Below are positions 9,338 through 18,368 of a stretch of 64,000 nucleotides of DNA, piece after piece. Source of the stretch: Xylophilus ampelinus (GTDB lineage: Bacteria > Pseudomonadota > Gammaproteobacteria > Burkholderiales > Burkholderiaceae_C); NCBI RefSeq assembly GCF_003217575.1, contig NZ_QJTC01000003.1, forward strand, positions 1 to 64,000, given 5' to 3'. The first letter of the stretch is position 1; every line of letters begins with the position of its first letter. The position numbers were made by a program, and so were the translations under genes. Under the pieces are notes generated by a model. It was not told the DNA's origin. It searched no databases and saw nothing but the letters and a program-made list of their open reading frames with translations.

Positions 9338-11575
9338 ATGGCCCAGGTAGACGATGAATTCGTGTTTGCACCGGAATCCGAAGGCGCGCCTGCGGCCGCT
9401 GACACGACCGCCGGCACCGGCCTCACGGTGCTCACCGTCGACGACGACCGGCAGTTCCAACATGCGCTGCACCAGGCCCTGACCGGTTTTCGCTACCAAG
9501 ATGCGCCGGTCCAGCTCAAGAGCGCCCACTCCGCCGCCGAAGCCGCCCGCTACCTCACCGCCCATCCCGACGTCGCGGTGGTGTTCCTCGACGTGGTGAT
9601 GGAGACCGACGACGCCGGCCTGCGGCTGGTGCGCAGCGTGCGCGAGCTGCTCGGCAATTCCGAGGTTCGGATCGTGCTGCTCACCGGCCAGCCGGGCATG
9701 AGCAACTTCAAGGACTCGATCGACCGGCTCGACATCAACGACTACTGGCTCAAGACCGAGCTGACCCACGAGCGGCTGCACGGCATCCTGGCCGGCAACC
9801 TGCGCGCCTGGGAGCAGATCCATGCGCTCAACCGGGCGCGTCAGGGGCTGCAGACCATCGTCGAGGCCAGCAACTTGCTCAACCGCGCCCGCAACCTGCA
9901 GGAGTTCTCGGCCCATGTGATCCGGGAGCTGTCGCGGCTGCTGGGTCTGGCGCCCGAGAGCGTCGTCTGCGTGCAGGAGACCGGCCGCGGCGGCGAAGGC
10001 GATCCGGGCCGCGCGATGGTGGTCGGCGCCGCCGGCCGCTTCGAGCCCGAGGTATCGCGCCAGTTGCACAGTTTCGCCGACGAGGGCATCCGCGAGTTGC
10101 TGGTCCGGAGCCTGTCGCGCCAGCAGCCGATCGAGACCGACACCAGCCAGGTGCTTTTCTTTCCCGGCACCCCCAAGAGCCCGCGCGCCGCGGTGTACCT
10201 GGCCACCCGCCGCCCGCTCGACGAGACCGAGCGCGAACTGCTCGGCGTGTTCTGCACCAACATCCAGTCGGGGCTGATCAACGTGTCGCTCACCAGCCGG
10301 CTCAACCGGATGGCGCTGGAGGACAGCCTTCTGTCGCTGCCCAACGGCAATGCGCTGATGCGCTGCATCGACACCATCCTCGACATGCACGCGCCGCGCG
10401 ACCGGGCGCTGCTGCTGATCGACCTGAACCAGTATTCGCAGGGCTGCCTGGCCCTCGGTATCGACCAAGGCGACCTGATGCTCAAGCGCATGGCGGCCCG
10501 GCTCGCCAACGTGTTCCCGCCGCCCTGCCTGGTGGCGCGGCTGCACGACGACACCTTCGGCATCGTCGGCCCCGGCACGATGGTGGACGAGGTCCATATC
10601 GACGCGCTTGAGACGGCCGACCCGAGCGACGAGGACTTGCCGCCCTTCATCGGCGTCTGCGCGGCGCGGATGGACCTCGACAGCTTCCGCGGCAGCGGCC
10701 GGGGCGCGATGGCCGCCGCCATGCTGCTGCTGCGCCGCGCACGGTCGCAGGGGCTGCGGCGGCTGGTCGAGTACGCGCCCGGCATGGAGCGCGAGAACGA
10801 CCAGCACTTCACCCTGTCGCGCCAGCTCTACCACGGCCTGCGCGAGCACCAGTTGCGCATCGAGCTGCAGCCGCAGATCGCGCTGGCGACCGGAGCCATC
10901 GTCGGTGCCGAGGCGCTCGCCCGCTGGACCCTGCCCGACGGCACGCCGATCGCGCCCAACGACTTCGTGCCGGTCGCCGAGGCCAGCGGCCTGGTGGTGC
11001 ATCTGGGCCGGCAGGTGATCGAGCTGGCCTGCCGTGCGCTGGTGCGACTGGCCGAGGCGGGATTTCCGCAGATCTCGGTGGCGGTGAACGTCTCGCCGCA
11101 TCAGCTGGCGCGCCGTACGTTCGTGGCCGAGCTGATGGCCGCGCTGGAGCGCTACGACATCGCGCCCTCGCGGCTCGATCTGGAGATCACCGAGTCGGCC
11201 ATGATGGGCGACCACCAAGCCAACATCGCGGTGCTGCACGAACTGCGCGACCGGGGATTCATGGTGGCGGTGGACGATTTCGGCACCGGCCATTCGTCGC
11301 TCGCCTACCTGCAGGACCTGCCGCTCGGCATGCTGAAGGTCGACCGCAGCTTCATCCAGGACATCGGCGTGCCCGGTGCCTCGGCCCGCCGTGCGCCGAT
11401 CGCCGGGCTGGTGGTCGACCTGGGTGCCCACCTGGGCCTGAAGGTGCTGGCCGAGGGCGTCGAGAACGCCGCCCAGGCCGACTGGCTGCGGGCCCGCGGC
11501 TGCTCGCTGGCGCAGGGCTATTTCTTCGCCCGACCCGAGCCGCTGGAGGCGTTCATCACGCGGCTCCGGGCCTAG
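9338..11575 (+). CDS. Response regulator: REC, DUF3369-like, degenerate GGDEF, active-looking EAL
   Basis: A 745-residue cytoplasmic signalling protein. The receiver domain (about 28-150) has acidic D35-D37, phospho-acceptor D85 (VFLDVVME), T116 and K139, so phosphorylation is expected. A DUF3369-like linker follows (about 155-320). The GGDEF-like region (about 330-490) lacks the GG[DE]EF signature (RLHDDTF at that place), so it should not make c-di-GMP. The EAL domain (about 505-745) keeps EALARW, NVSPHQL, LEITES, VDDFGTG, LKVDRSF and LAEGVE, all needed for c-di-GMP hydrolysis. The histidine kinase that starts 25 nt downstream is the likely partner. Predicted output: phosphorylation-controlled fall in c-di-GMP. 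Confidence 0.9.
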   Translation: MAQVDDEFVFAPESEGAPAAADTTAGTGLTVLTVDDDRQFQHALHQALTGFRYQDAPVQLKSAHSAAEAARYLTAHPDVAVVFLDVVMETDDAGLRLVRSVRELLGNSEVRIVLLTGQPGMSNFKDSIDRLDINDYWLKTELTHERLHGILAGNLRAWEQIHALNRARQGLQTIVEASNLLNRARNLQEFSAHVIRELSRLLGLAPESVVCVQETGRGGEGDPGRAMVVGAAGRFEPEVSRQLHSFADEGIRELLVRSLSRQQPIETDTSQVLFFPGTPKSPRAAVYLATRRPLDETERELLGVFCTNIQSGLINVSLTSRLNRMALEDSLLSLPNGNALMRCIDTILDMHAPRDRALLLIDLNQYSQGCLALGIDQGDLMLKRMAARLANVFPPPCLVARLHDDTFGIVGPGTMVDEVHIDALETADPSDEDLPPFIGVCAARMDLDSFRGSGRGAMAAAMLLLRRARSQGLRRLVEYAPGMERENDQHFTLSRQLYHGLREHQLRIELQPQIALATGAIVGAEALARWTLPDGTPIAPNDFVPVAEASGLVVHLGRQVIELACRALVRLAEAGFPQISVAVNVSPHQLARRTFVAELMAALERYDIAPSRLDLEITESAMMGDHQANIAVLHELRDRGFMVAVDDFGTGHSSLAYLQDLPLGMLKVDRSFIQDIGVPGASARRAPIAGLVVDLGAHLGLKVLAEGVENAAQADWLRARGCSLAQGYFFARPEPLEAFITRLRA

Positions 11576-11600
11576 CGCCGCGACACCGCGTGGCCGCCCG

Positions 11601-13655
11601 ATGACGTCGCATCCCCACCCCCCCCGGCTCGCCGCCGTACCGGTGACCGCCATGGACACGCCGGCACTGCCACTGCCCGCCACCGCGCCGCTGCAGGACA
11701 TGCTGCGGCCGCGGCGCCATCCGCTGCGGCGGCACCTGCGGCTGGCGCTCCTGCTGCTGCCCTGGCTGCTGGCGATGGGGCTGGGCTTTCCGCTGCTGTG
11801 GCAGCAGATGCGCCAGACGTTCGACAGCCCGGTGCAGCGGGCGCGCGACCTGGCGCTGTTCCAGGCCGCCAGCGTGGCCGGACGGGTGATCGACAGCCTG
11901 CGCAACGACGTGCGTTTCCTGGAGGCCGTCTCCACGCTCGACGAGGCTGCCGCCGCACTCTCGTCGGATTCCGACACCGCGCGGCTGATGCTGGCCTTCG
12001 CGCGGGGCGCGCCGTCGTACGACCACCTGCGGCTGGTCGACGCGGACGGGCGCGAACGGCTGCAGGTCGCCTACACCGCCGGCCCGTCGCCCGGCCTCTA
12101 TGCCGCGCGGGGCATGGTGGCCGAGCGCAAGCGCACCCTGGCGCCTCCCGACCGGCTGCAGAACGCGCGCAATCACATCGACTTCGACCGGGTGTCGCAC
12201 CTGCCTCAGGGCGAGGTGTACCTCTCGGGTCTCGAGCTGCGGCCGTCGGCCGACGGCCGGCCGCCGCAGCCGGTGCTGCGCGCCACCGCGGCCCGGTTCG
12301 ACGGCGCGACCCTGCGCGGGGCGGTGTCGCTCGAGCTGCTGGCCAACGATCTGCTGGAGCGGATCGTGGCGCTCGGCCGGTCGCACCATGTGGAGCTGCT
12401 CGTGGCGCATCCCGACGGCCGCTGGATCCGCGGGCCGGCGGCCGGGCGCGACTGGTCGGACACCGTGGCCGCGACCGACCCCGGTCTGTGGGCGGCGATG
12501 CAGGCGCAGGCGGACGGCCTCTACCGTGGCGCCGAGAGCGGCGGAGAATGGACCTTCCGCCGCATCGGCCTGGCGCGCGAGCTGGGCGCCGCCGCACCGC
12601 CCGGGCGCGCGTCGCCCGGGCCCGGGCTGCTGCTGGCGGCGCGGGCGGACCGACAGTCGGCCGCCTGGGCCCGCTGGCGCTGGCAGCTGCCGCTGGCGGC
12701 CTGCATGGCGGCCGCCTTGTTCGCGGCGGTGGTGCTCAGCGCCCAGCTGCTGCGCAGCCTGCGGGCCGATGCCCGCCACACCCGGGCGCTGCACGAGGCC
12801 AACCGGGCCCTCACCATCGCCAACGACAACCTGCGCAGCGTGCAGGGCGACCTGGCCCGCGCCGCCCGGCTGTCCTCTCTCGGGCTGATGGTGGCCGGCG
12901 TGGCGCACGAGCTGAACAACCCGCTCGGCAGCGCCACCCTGGCACTCAGCACCGCCCGGCAGGAGCTGGACATGCTCGCCGCGCGGCTGCGGCAGGGCCT
13001 GCGCCGCTCCGACCTGGACCGCTACGTCGCGATGAGCGACGGCGCGATGCAGACCGTGGCCGATGCGGTGCGCCGCGCCGCCGGCTTGGTGCAGCGCTTC
13101 AAGCAGGTGGCGGTCGACCGGACCAGCATGCAGCGCAGGGTGTTCGACCTGGGGCAGATCGTGCTCGATGCGGACCCGCGGCTGCGCCACTGGCCCGCCG
13201 ACGGCACCGTCGACCTGCGACTGCTGCTGCCGCCCGGCCTGGAGATGGACAGCTACCCCGGCCCGCTGGAGCAGGCGGTGTCGAACCTGCTCGACAACGC
13301 GGTGCTGCACGCCTTCGGCGCGCAGGCCGCCGGCGCCATCGTGGTCGAGGTGGCGGCGGACGGGCCCGACCATGTCCTGGTCCGGGTGGCCGACGACGGC
13401 GTCGGCATTCCGGCGGCCGACCTGCCGCAGGTGTTCGAGCCGTTCTTCACTACCCGGCGCCATGCCGGCGGCACCGGCCTGGGCCTGCACATCGTCCACC
13501 AGATCGTGGCCGACGTGCTGGGCGGCACGCTGTGGGCCGAGAGCCCGGTGCCCGCCGGCGTGCCGGTGCCCGGCCGCGGCACCGTCTTCACCCTGCGATT
13601 GCCGCGCCGGGCGCCGGAGCGGCCGGAGGCGGCGGTGCCGGTCGCGGACGGTTGA
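11601..13655 (+). CDS. Membrane sensor histidine kinase
   Basis: A 684-residue inner-membrane kinase with TM1 (about 46-67), a periplasmic sensor region of about 290 residues, TM2 (about 356-378), a short coiled coil, an H-box GVAHELNNPLG near residue 435, N-box SNLLDNAVLHAF, G1 ADDGVGIP, an F-box and G2 GGTGLGLHI. All ATP-binding motifs are intact. The phospho-His motif HELNNP is of the NtrB-like type. It starts 25 nt after the receiver-EAL gene and presumably phosphorylates it. The signal sensed is unknown. The N-terminus before TM1 is Pro-rich and the true start may be codon 18 or 34. Confidence 0.88.
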   Translation: MTSHPHPPRLAAVPVTAMDTPALPLPATAPLQDMLRPRRHPLRRHLRLALLLLPWLLAMGLGFPLLWQQMRQTFDSPVQRARDLALFQAASVAGRVIDSLRNDVRFLEAVSTLDEAAAALSSDSDTARLMLAFARGAPSYDHLRLVDADGRERLQVAYTAGPSPGLYAARGMVAERKRTLAPPDRLQNARNHIDFDRVSHLPQGEVYLSGLELRPSADGRPPQPVLRATAARFDGATLRGAVSLELLANDLLERIVALGRSHHVELLVAHPDGRWIRGPAAGRDWSDTVAATDPGLWAAMQAQADGLYRGAESGGEWTFRRIGLARELGAAAPPGRASPGPGLLLAARADRQSAAWARWRWQLPLAACMAAALFAAVVLSAQLLRSLRADARHTRALHEANRALTIANDNLRSVQGDLARAARLSSLGLMVAGVAHELNNPLGSATLALSTARQELDMLAARLRQGLRRSDLDRYVAMSDGAMQTVADAVRRAAGLVQRFKQVAVDRTSMQRRVFDLGQIVLDADPRLRHWPADGTVDLRLLLPPGLEMDSYPGPLEQAVSNLLDNAVLHAFGAQAAGAIVVEVAADGPDHVLVRVADDGVGIPAADLPQVFEPFFTTRRHAGGTGLGLHIVHQIVADVLGGTLWAESPVPAGVPVPGRGTVFTLRLPRRAPERPEAAVPVADG

Positions 13656-13777
13656 CGCTGCTCGACAGGCGGCAGGGCACGGGCGCTGGGAGCGGGCTCC
13701 GGCACAGGCTGTCACAGCCGCAGCAAGCCGTCGCCGCAGACTGGTGGTCCGATCCGTACCTGCGCCCGTCCACCGCC

Positions 13778-14056
13778 ATGACCAGCACCTCGACCTTCGC
13801 ATCGTCCTGCTCTTCTTCTGCTAAAAAATCCGGCGCCAAGCCGAAGAAGGGGCTCTACGCCAACATCCGGGCCAAGCGCCGCCGCATCGCCGCCGGTAGC
13901 GGCGAGACGATGCGCGAGCCGCACTCCGAAGGCGCCCCGACCGACGCGTCGTTCCGCGACTCGGCCAGGACCGCCAAGAAGCCCAAGACCACCCGCCACC
14001 ACCGCGGCCGCCGGGCCAAGGCCCGCGCCGGCCGCAGCCGCAGCCGTTCGCGATAA
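13778..14056 (+). CDS. Small, very basic conserved protein (KGLYANIRAKRRRI motif)
   Basis: A 92-residue Ser/Lys/Arg-rich protein. The central segment KKGLYANIRAKRRRIAAGSG, followed by a GAPTDASFRDSARTAKKP stretch, resembles a conserved small-protein family seen in many proteobacteria. The C-terminus is an Arg/Ala-rich tail ending RSRSRSR. The strong positive charge suggests nucleic-acid contact, but that is inference. It sits 122 nt behind the histidine kinase. The ATG at 13778 is the first in frame that precedes the conserved part. Confidence 0.6.
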   Translation: MTSTSTFASSCSSSAKKSGAKPKKGLYANIRAKRRRIAAGSGETMREPHSEGAPTDASFRDSARTAKKPKTTRHHRGRRAKARAGRSRSRSR

Positions 14057-14060
14057 AAAA

Positions 14061-14110
14061 AGGGCTGAAGCCTTCGTCCCGCGCCGACCACATGCTATTA
14101 ATTTAGTAGC
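14061..14110 (-). repeat. Dispersed two-hairpin repeat, family A (copy 2)
   Basis: On the minus strand it reads gctactaaattaatagcat followed by gtggtcggcg and a tail ending in cttcagccc. It closely matches the copy at 61616-61665. It lies between the small basic protein and dusC. Confidence 0.65.
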
Positions 14111-14136
14111 ACTGGGTCCGGCACAATAGCGGCCCG

Positions 14137-15171
14137 ATGATGCTGCCGACGCCGACACCCGCCCCGATACTGCTGGCCCCGATGGAGGGGCTGCTCGATT
14201 TCCTGCTGCGCGACATGCTGACCCGGGTGGGCGGTATCGACCGCTGCGTGTCGGAGTTCATCCGCGTCTCCGACACGGTGCTGCCCGACCGCGTTTTCCG
14301 CCGCTACGTGCCCGAGCTGCGCAACGGCAGCCGTACCCCCGCCGGCGTGCCGGTGCGGCCGCAGCTGCTCGGCTCCGACCCGGCCTGCATGGCCGCCAAC
14401 GCGGCCGCCCTGTCGCGGCTGGCGCCGGCGGGCATCGACCTCAACTTCGGCTGCCCGGCGGCGATCGTCAACCGCCACGGCGGCGGCGCCGCGCTGCTCG
14501 ACACGCCGGAGCTGCTGCACGCCATCGTCTCGGCGGTGCGCAGGGCGGTGCCCGCCCACATCCCCGTCTCGGCCAAGATGCGGCTGGGCGTGCGCGACGG
14601 CAACGGCGCGGTCGAATGCGCCCTGGCGCTGGCCGAGGCGGGCGCCTGCGAACTGGTGGTGCATGCCCGCACCAAGACCGACGGCTACCGGCCGCCGGCC
14701 TACTGGGAGCGCATCCCGGCGATCCGCGCGGCGGTGGCGATACCGGTGGTCGCCAACGGCGAGATCTGGACGGTGGAGGACGCGCTGCGCTGCCGCGACC
14801 GGTCGGGCGGCACCGCGCTGATGCTGGGCCGCGGCATCGTCGCCGACCCGGGCCTGGCCTGGGCGATCCGCGCGGCCGACGGCGAGCCCGGCACGCCGCC
14901 CCCGGTCGGCTGGCCGCGGGTGCGGCTGCAGGTCGCGGCCTTCTGGATCCGGATCAGCGCCTGCTTTCCGGGCCGGCAGCGGGTGGGTCGTCTCAAGCAG
15001 TGGCTCAACCTGCTGCGCCGTCGCTTTCCCGAGGCCGAGGCGGCCTTCCAGACGGTGCGCACGATGACCGAGCCCGAGCAGGTGAATGCGTGGATGGCGG
15101 CATTGCATGCCGGCGATGCGGTGCCGGCGGTGCCGCCGCCGCGGGCGGAAGCGCCGGTCGCCCTGGCCTGA
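14137..15171 (+). CDS. dusC: tRNA-dihydrouridine(16) synthase
   Basis: Reduces U16 in the tRNA D-loop using FMN and NADPH. The 344-residue protein opens PILLAPMEGLLDFLLRDML and has the DusC-type CVSEFIRVSDTVLP. The proton-donor cysteine is C106 in DLNFGCPAAIVNRHGGGAAL. KMRLG, VHARTKTDGY and VVANGEIW form the barrel motifs. The C-terminal helical tRNA-binding domain is present. It converges with the CNNM/CBS protein gene. Confidence 0.93.
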   Translation: MMLPTPTPAPILLAPMEGLLDFLLRDMLTRVGGIDRCVSEFIRVSDTVLPDRVFRRYVPELRNGSRTPAGVPVRPQLLGSDPACMAANAAALSRLAPAGIDLNFGCPAAIVNRHGGGAALLDTPELLHAIVSAVRRAVPAHIPVSAKMRLGVRDGNGAVECALALAEAGACELVVHARTKTDGYRPPAYWERIPAIRAAVAIPVVANGEIWTVEDALRCRDRSGGTALMLGRGIVADPGLAWAIRAADGEPGTPPPVGWPRVRLQVAAFWIRISACFPGRQRVGRLKQWLNLLRRRFPEAEAAFQTVRTMTEPEQVNAWMAALHAGDAVPAVPPPRAEAPVALA

Positions 15172-15214
15172 GCCGTCCGACGGATGCGGCGGGCCGGGCG
15201 TCGCCGCCCGCGCC

Positions 15215-16615
15215 TCAGCCCGGCGGCAGCGCTTGCGCCGTCCGTGCCGCAGCGGTGCTTCCGGTGCCGGTCGCCGCGCCCGCACCGGTGCCTATGCCGG
15301 TGCCGGTGCCGGTGCCGGCGCGCGACACCAGCACCTGGTCGATGCGGTAGCTGTCGACGTCCATCACCTCGAACTTGTAGCCGCCCCAGCTGACGCTGTC
15401 GGTGCGGCGCGGCACCCGGCGCAGCATCACCATCAGGAAGCCGGCCAGCGTCTCGTAGTCGTCGGGGTGGGGCAGGTCGTCCACCAGGCCGAGCGCGTGG
15501 CGCACGTCCTGGATCGGGGTGACGCCGTCGATCAGCCACGAGTCGGCGTCGCGGCGCACGATCTGCTCTTCGTCGAGCGGCGAGATCAGGTCGCCCATCA
15601 CCGTGCTCATCACGTCGTTGAGCGTCACCACGCCCACCACCAGGCTGTACTCGTTGACGATGACCGCGAAATCCTCGCCCACCAGCCGGAACTGGTCGAG
15701 CACCTCGGCGAGCGACAGCCGGTCGGGCACGATCAGCGCCTTGTGCACCAGGCCGGCGTCTGCGAAGTTGATCGGCAGGTTGTTGAGCGCCCGCTGGAAC
15801 AGGTCCTTGGCATCGACATAACCCAGCACATGGTCGATGTCGCCGTCGCAGACCGGATAGGTCGAGAACGGCTCGGCCGCGATCCGGGCGCGGATCACCG
15901 GGTCGGGGTCGTCGCGCAGGAAGTAGGCGATACGGTCGCGCTGGGTCATGGCGCTGGCGACGGTGCGGGTGTCGAGCGAGAAGACATTGGCGATCACCTG
16001 CTGCTCGCTGGCCAGCAGCACGCCGGCCAGGGCGCCGGCCTCGGTCATCGCCAGGATGTCCTGCGAGGTGATCCGGTCGTCGCGCTGCGCCGGCAGGCCG
16101 AAGAGGCGGAACAGCCCGTCGGCCAGCTGGCCGTAGACCCAGACCACCGGGCGGAAGATGCGCATCAGCAGCAGCATCGGCTTGACCACCCGCACCGCGA
16201 TCCGCTCGGGGTCGCCCATGCCCATGCGTTTGGGCACCAGGTCGGCGAAGAGGATGAAGAGCGAGGTCACCAGCACGAAGGAGCCCAGGAAGCCCCAGGT
16301 GGCCGCCCGCGGCGCGGTGAAGGGCCAGAGCGCGAAGGCCGATTCGAAGAACGGGCTGAGCGCGCCTTCGCCCACGATGCCGCCCAGGATCGCGATCGCG
16401 TTCTGCCCGACCTGCACCACGGTGAAGTAGGGGCCGGGCAGCTCCTGCAGCCGCATCACCCGCTCGGCCCGCGCCTCGCCCTCGTCGGCCAGCTGGCGCA
16501 GCCGCAACCGGCGCGAGGCGGCCAGCGAGATTTCGGCGACCGAGAAGAATGCGCTGGCGGCGATCAGGCAGACGATGAGGAGCAGGCTGGTGGAGAGTGT
16601 CATGGGCAGCCGCAT
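15215..16615 (-). CDS. CNNM/CBS-domain membrane protein (HlyC/CorC family)
   Basis: A 466-residue inner-membrane protein of the hemolysin-C/CorC-like group, linked in relatives to Mg2+ or Co2+ efflux. It has an N-terminal CNNM (DUF21) region with about four membrane segments (SLLLIVCLIAASAFFSVAEI first). A tandem CBS pair follows (about 205-330), then a C-terminal CorC_HlyC domain. The extreme C-terminus is an odd Gly-Thr run (RAGTGTGTGIGTGAG) encoded by imperfect hexamer repeats at 15285-15320. The ATG at 16615 has a GGGAG three nt upstream; the ATG at 16603 is an alternative. Old names calling it a hemolysin are not supported by function. Confidence 0.85.
   Translation of the reverse strand: MRLPMTLSTSLLLIVCLIAASAFFSVAEISLAASRRLRLRQLADEGEARAERVMRLQELPGPYFTVVQVGQNAIAILGGIVGEGALSPFFESAFALWPFTAPRAATWGFLGSFVLVTSLFILFADLVPKRMGMGDPERIAVRVVKPMLLLMRIFRPVVWVYGQLADGLFRLFGLPAQRDDRITSQDILAMTEAGALAGVLLASEQQVIANVFSLDTRTVASAMTQRDRIAYFLRDDPDPVIRARIAAEPFSTYPVCDGDIDHVLGYVDAKDLFQRALNNLPINFADAGLVHKALIVPDRLSLAEVLDQFRLVGEDFAVIVNEYSLVVGVVTLNDVMSTVMGDLISPLDEEQIVRRDADSWLIDGVTPIQDVRHALGLVDDLPHPDDYETLAGFLMVMLRRVPRRTDSVSWGGYKFEVMDVDSYRIDQVLVSRAGTGTGTGIGTGAGAATGTGSTAAARTAQALPPG
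15285..15320. repeat. Short tandem hexamer repeat (ccggtg-type)
   Basis: Imperfect copies of ccggtg/ccggcg run through the 3' end of the CNNM/CBS gene and encode its Gly-Thr tail. Such tracts can change length by slippage in steps of two codons without breaking the frame. Confidence 0.7.
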
Positions 16616-16662
16616 TGTCTCCCGCCGTGCAATCCGCCGGAACCGGCCCGTAATCGCAACGG

Positions 16663-16774
16663 GCTGTCCCCGCCGGCCCCGGCCGCCGGGCCGTCCCAAG
16701 GCCCGGGGCAGCCTCCCCCGCGGGGGTGGCGTTACACGGCGCGGCAGCGCCGTGAAAAGCCGGGGGGGCCTCAG
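16663..16774. repeat. GC-rich intergenic palindromic repeat
   Basis: Between two minus-strand genes lies a run of small palindromes. They include ggcccggggc, cccccgcggggg, and a perfect 8-bp stem cacggcgc / gcgccgtg around loop ggca at 16735-16754. The sequence resembles intergenic repeats common in Comamonadaceae, but I saw no second close copy in this window. Confidence 0.5.
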
Positions 16775-16777
16775 CTA

Positions 16778-17812
16778 CTACTGCATGAAGCCGATGCGGC
16801 TGCGGCCGTGGCCCGCGCGCGGCAGGTCGTCGGCCCGCAGCTCGGCCCGCGCATCGAGCCGGGCGTTGCCGAAGGCCACCATCAGCGCCCGGCGCATCTC
16901 GCGCGGGGCCAGCGGCACCAGCCGGTCGAGCACGTCGTCGTGCGGCGTCTCGCCGAAGCGGCTGCCCCAGTCGTGCTCGGCGCGGATCGACTGGTAGAGC
17001 CGCAGCGCGATGTGGCGCGCCTGGGCGGGCGAGGGCGGCTGCACCTCGAAGACGTTCATCCGGTTGAGGATCGGGTCGGGGATGCCGCGCGGATCGTTGG
17101 CGGTGGTGATCCAGACCACTTGGCTGGCGTCGATCGGCACCTCGGCGAACTCGTCGACGAAGGCGCCCGCCGTGTCGTGCTCCAGCAGGCCGTAGAGGGC
17201 GCCCAGCGGGTCGTACTGCGCGTCGCAGTTGGCCTTGTCGATCTCGTCGACCACGATCACCGGGTTGGCGTAGGCGCCCTCGACCAGCGCCTCGAACACC
17301 TTGCCCGGCCGCGCGCCCTTCCACTGCGAGGCCGAGCCCGACAGCAGCCAGCCGGCGGTCATCGAGCCCATGGGCACCAGGTTCATGCCGGTGCCGATCA
17401 GATCGGCCAGGTGCTTGGCGAAATGGGTCTTGCCGATGCCGGGCGGGCCGAGCAGCAGCATCGGCGTGACCTCCAGCCCGTCGCGGCTGTCCTGGCTGAG
17501 GGCGACATGGCGGCGCACGTCGTCGAGCACCTCGGTGAAGTTGGGCAGCGCATCGTAGAGCGAGGCCATGCCGGGCACGCCGGAGGGCTTGACCTGGAAG
17601 CGCTCGGGGCCGCGCTCGAGCATGCGCTCGTAGGTGCCGCGCAGGCTCTCGTGCTCGCGGCCGTCGCCGGCGGCGGCCTGGAGCTTACCCAGCCGGCGCT
17701 CCACGTCGGACGGGTCGAACACGCTGCGGACCTGGGCGATCGGCAGCCGGAAGGGGGGCGGGCACTCGGAAGAACGGGAGGTCTGCGCGACGACGAGACT
17801 GCGGGATTCCAT
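16778..17812 (-). CDS. Lon-like AAA ATPase without a protease domain
   Basis: A 344-residue cytoplasmic ATPase. Walker A is GPPGIGKT at 122-129 and Walker B is VIVVDEIDK. Sensor-1 WITTAND and a sensor-2-like PREMRRALM are also visible. The module resembles the ATPase part of Lon, but there is no LonN domain and no Ser-Lys protease domain. The ATG at 17812 has AAGGAG 9 nt upstream. The client is unknown; it may be a remodelling ATPase. It ends 160 nt upstream of the CNNM/CBS gene on the same strand, separated by the palindromic repeat. Confidence 0.78.
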   Translation of the reverse strand: MESRSLVVAQTSRSSECPPPFRLPIAQVRSVFDPSDVERRLGKLQAAAGDGREHESLRGTYERMLERGPERFQVKPSGVPGMASLYDALPNFTEVLDDVRRHVALSQDSRDGLEVTPMLLLGPPGIGKTHFAKHLADLIGTGMNLVPMGSMTAGWLLSGSASQWKGARPGKVFEALVEGAYANPVIVVDEIDKANCDAQYDPLGALYGLLEHDTAGAFVDEFAEVPIDASQVVWITTANDPRGIPDPILNRMNVFEVQPPSPAQARHIALRLYQSIRAEHDWGSRFGETPHDDVLDRLVPLAPREMRRALMVAFGNARLDARAELRADDLPRAGHGRSRIGFMQ

Positions 17813-17897
17813 AGGACCACTCCTTGGTGTCGGTGACGCAATCATTGCAGCACACACCGTGCCAGCCGTCCACGCGCGCAACCTTGTCCGAGCGCCC

Positions 17898-17938
17898 GAA
17901 AAGCAAGGGCGCGGTCGCCCTGATCGGGGGACCGCGCC
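17898..17938 (-). terminator. Probable Rho-independent terminator after grxD
   Basis: On the minus strand a 9-bp stem ggcgcggtc / gaccgcgcc (17930-17938 and 17908-17916) encloses an inner ccc/ggg pair and is followed by cttgctttt. It lies 43 nt downstream of the grxD stop and before the AAA ATPase promoter region. Confidence 0.55.
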
Positions 17939-17980
17939 GTGTGAGGGGGCCAAGCGCCGGCTGCCCGGGCCGGCGGGGCG

Positions 17981-18307
17981 TCAGGCGGCCGGGCCGGAGA
18001 TGACCTTCTGCAGCTCGCCCGATTCGTACATCTCCATCATGATGTCCGAGCCGCCGATGAACTCGCCCTTGACGTAGAGCTGCGGGATCGTCGGCCACTG
18101 GCTGTATTCCTTGATGCCCTGGCGGATGCCGTCGTCTTCCAGCACGTTGACCGTCTTGAGCGACCTGGTGTCGACGCCGCAGGCCTTCAGCACCTGGATC
18201 GCGCGGCCGGAAAAGCCGCACATCGGGAAGCTGGCGTTGCCCTTCATGAAGAGCAGCACTTCGTTGGATTTGACGAGGTCGTCGATGCGTTTCTGGGCGT
18301 CACTCAT
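17981..18307 (-). CDS. grxD: Monothiol glutaredoxin, Grx4 type
   Basis: A 108-residue CGFS glutaredoxin that binds and transfers [2Fe-2S] clusters with glutathione. The signature Cys is C30 (FPMCGFS). WPTIPQLYVKGEFIGG is the cis-Pro and glutathione-binding segment. It sits 61 nt behind prmC, and the cluster prfA-prmC-grxD is a conserved betaproteobacterial order. The start is fixed by MSDAQKRIDDLV. Confidence 0.96.
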   Translation of the reverse strand: MSDAQKRIDDLVKSNEVLLFMKGNASFPMCGFSGRAIQVLKACGVDTRSLKTVNVLEDDGIRQGIKEYSQWPTIPQLYVKGEFIGGSDIMMEMYESGELQKVISGPAA

Positions 18308-18368
18308 GGGGTTTCTCCGGATGGATGCGCCAACGGGCGCGGCAGGTCGTGCAAAAAAGGATGCGCGA

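Noticed and set aside
15215-16615. Hemolysin toxin
   Set aside because: CNNM/CBS/CorC_HlyC proteins carry old hemolysin names; the domains point to cation transport.
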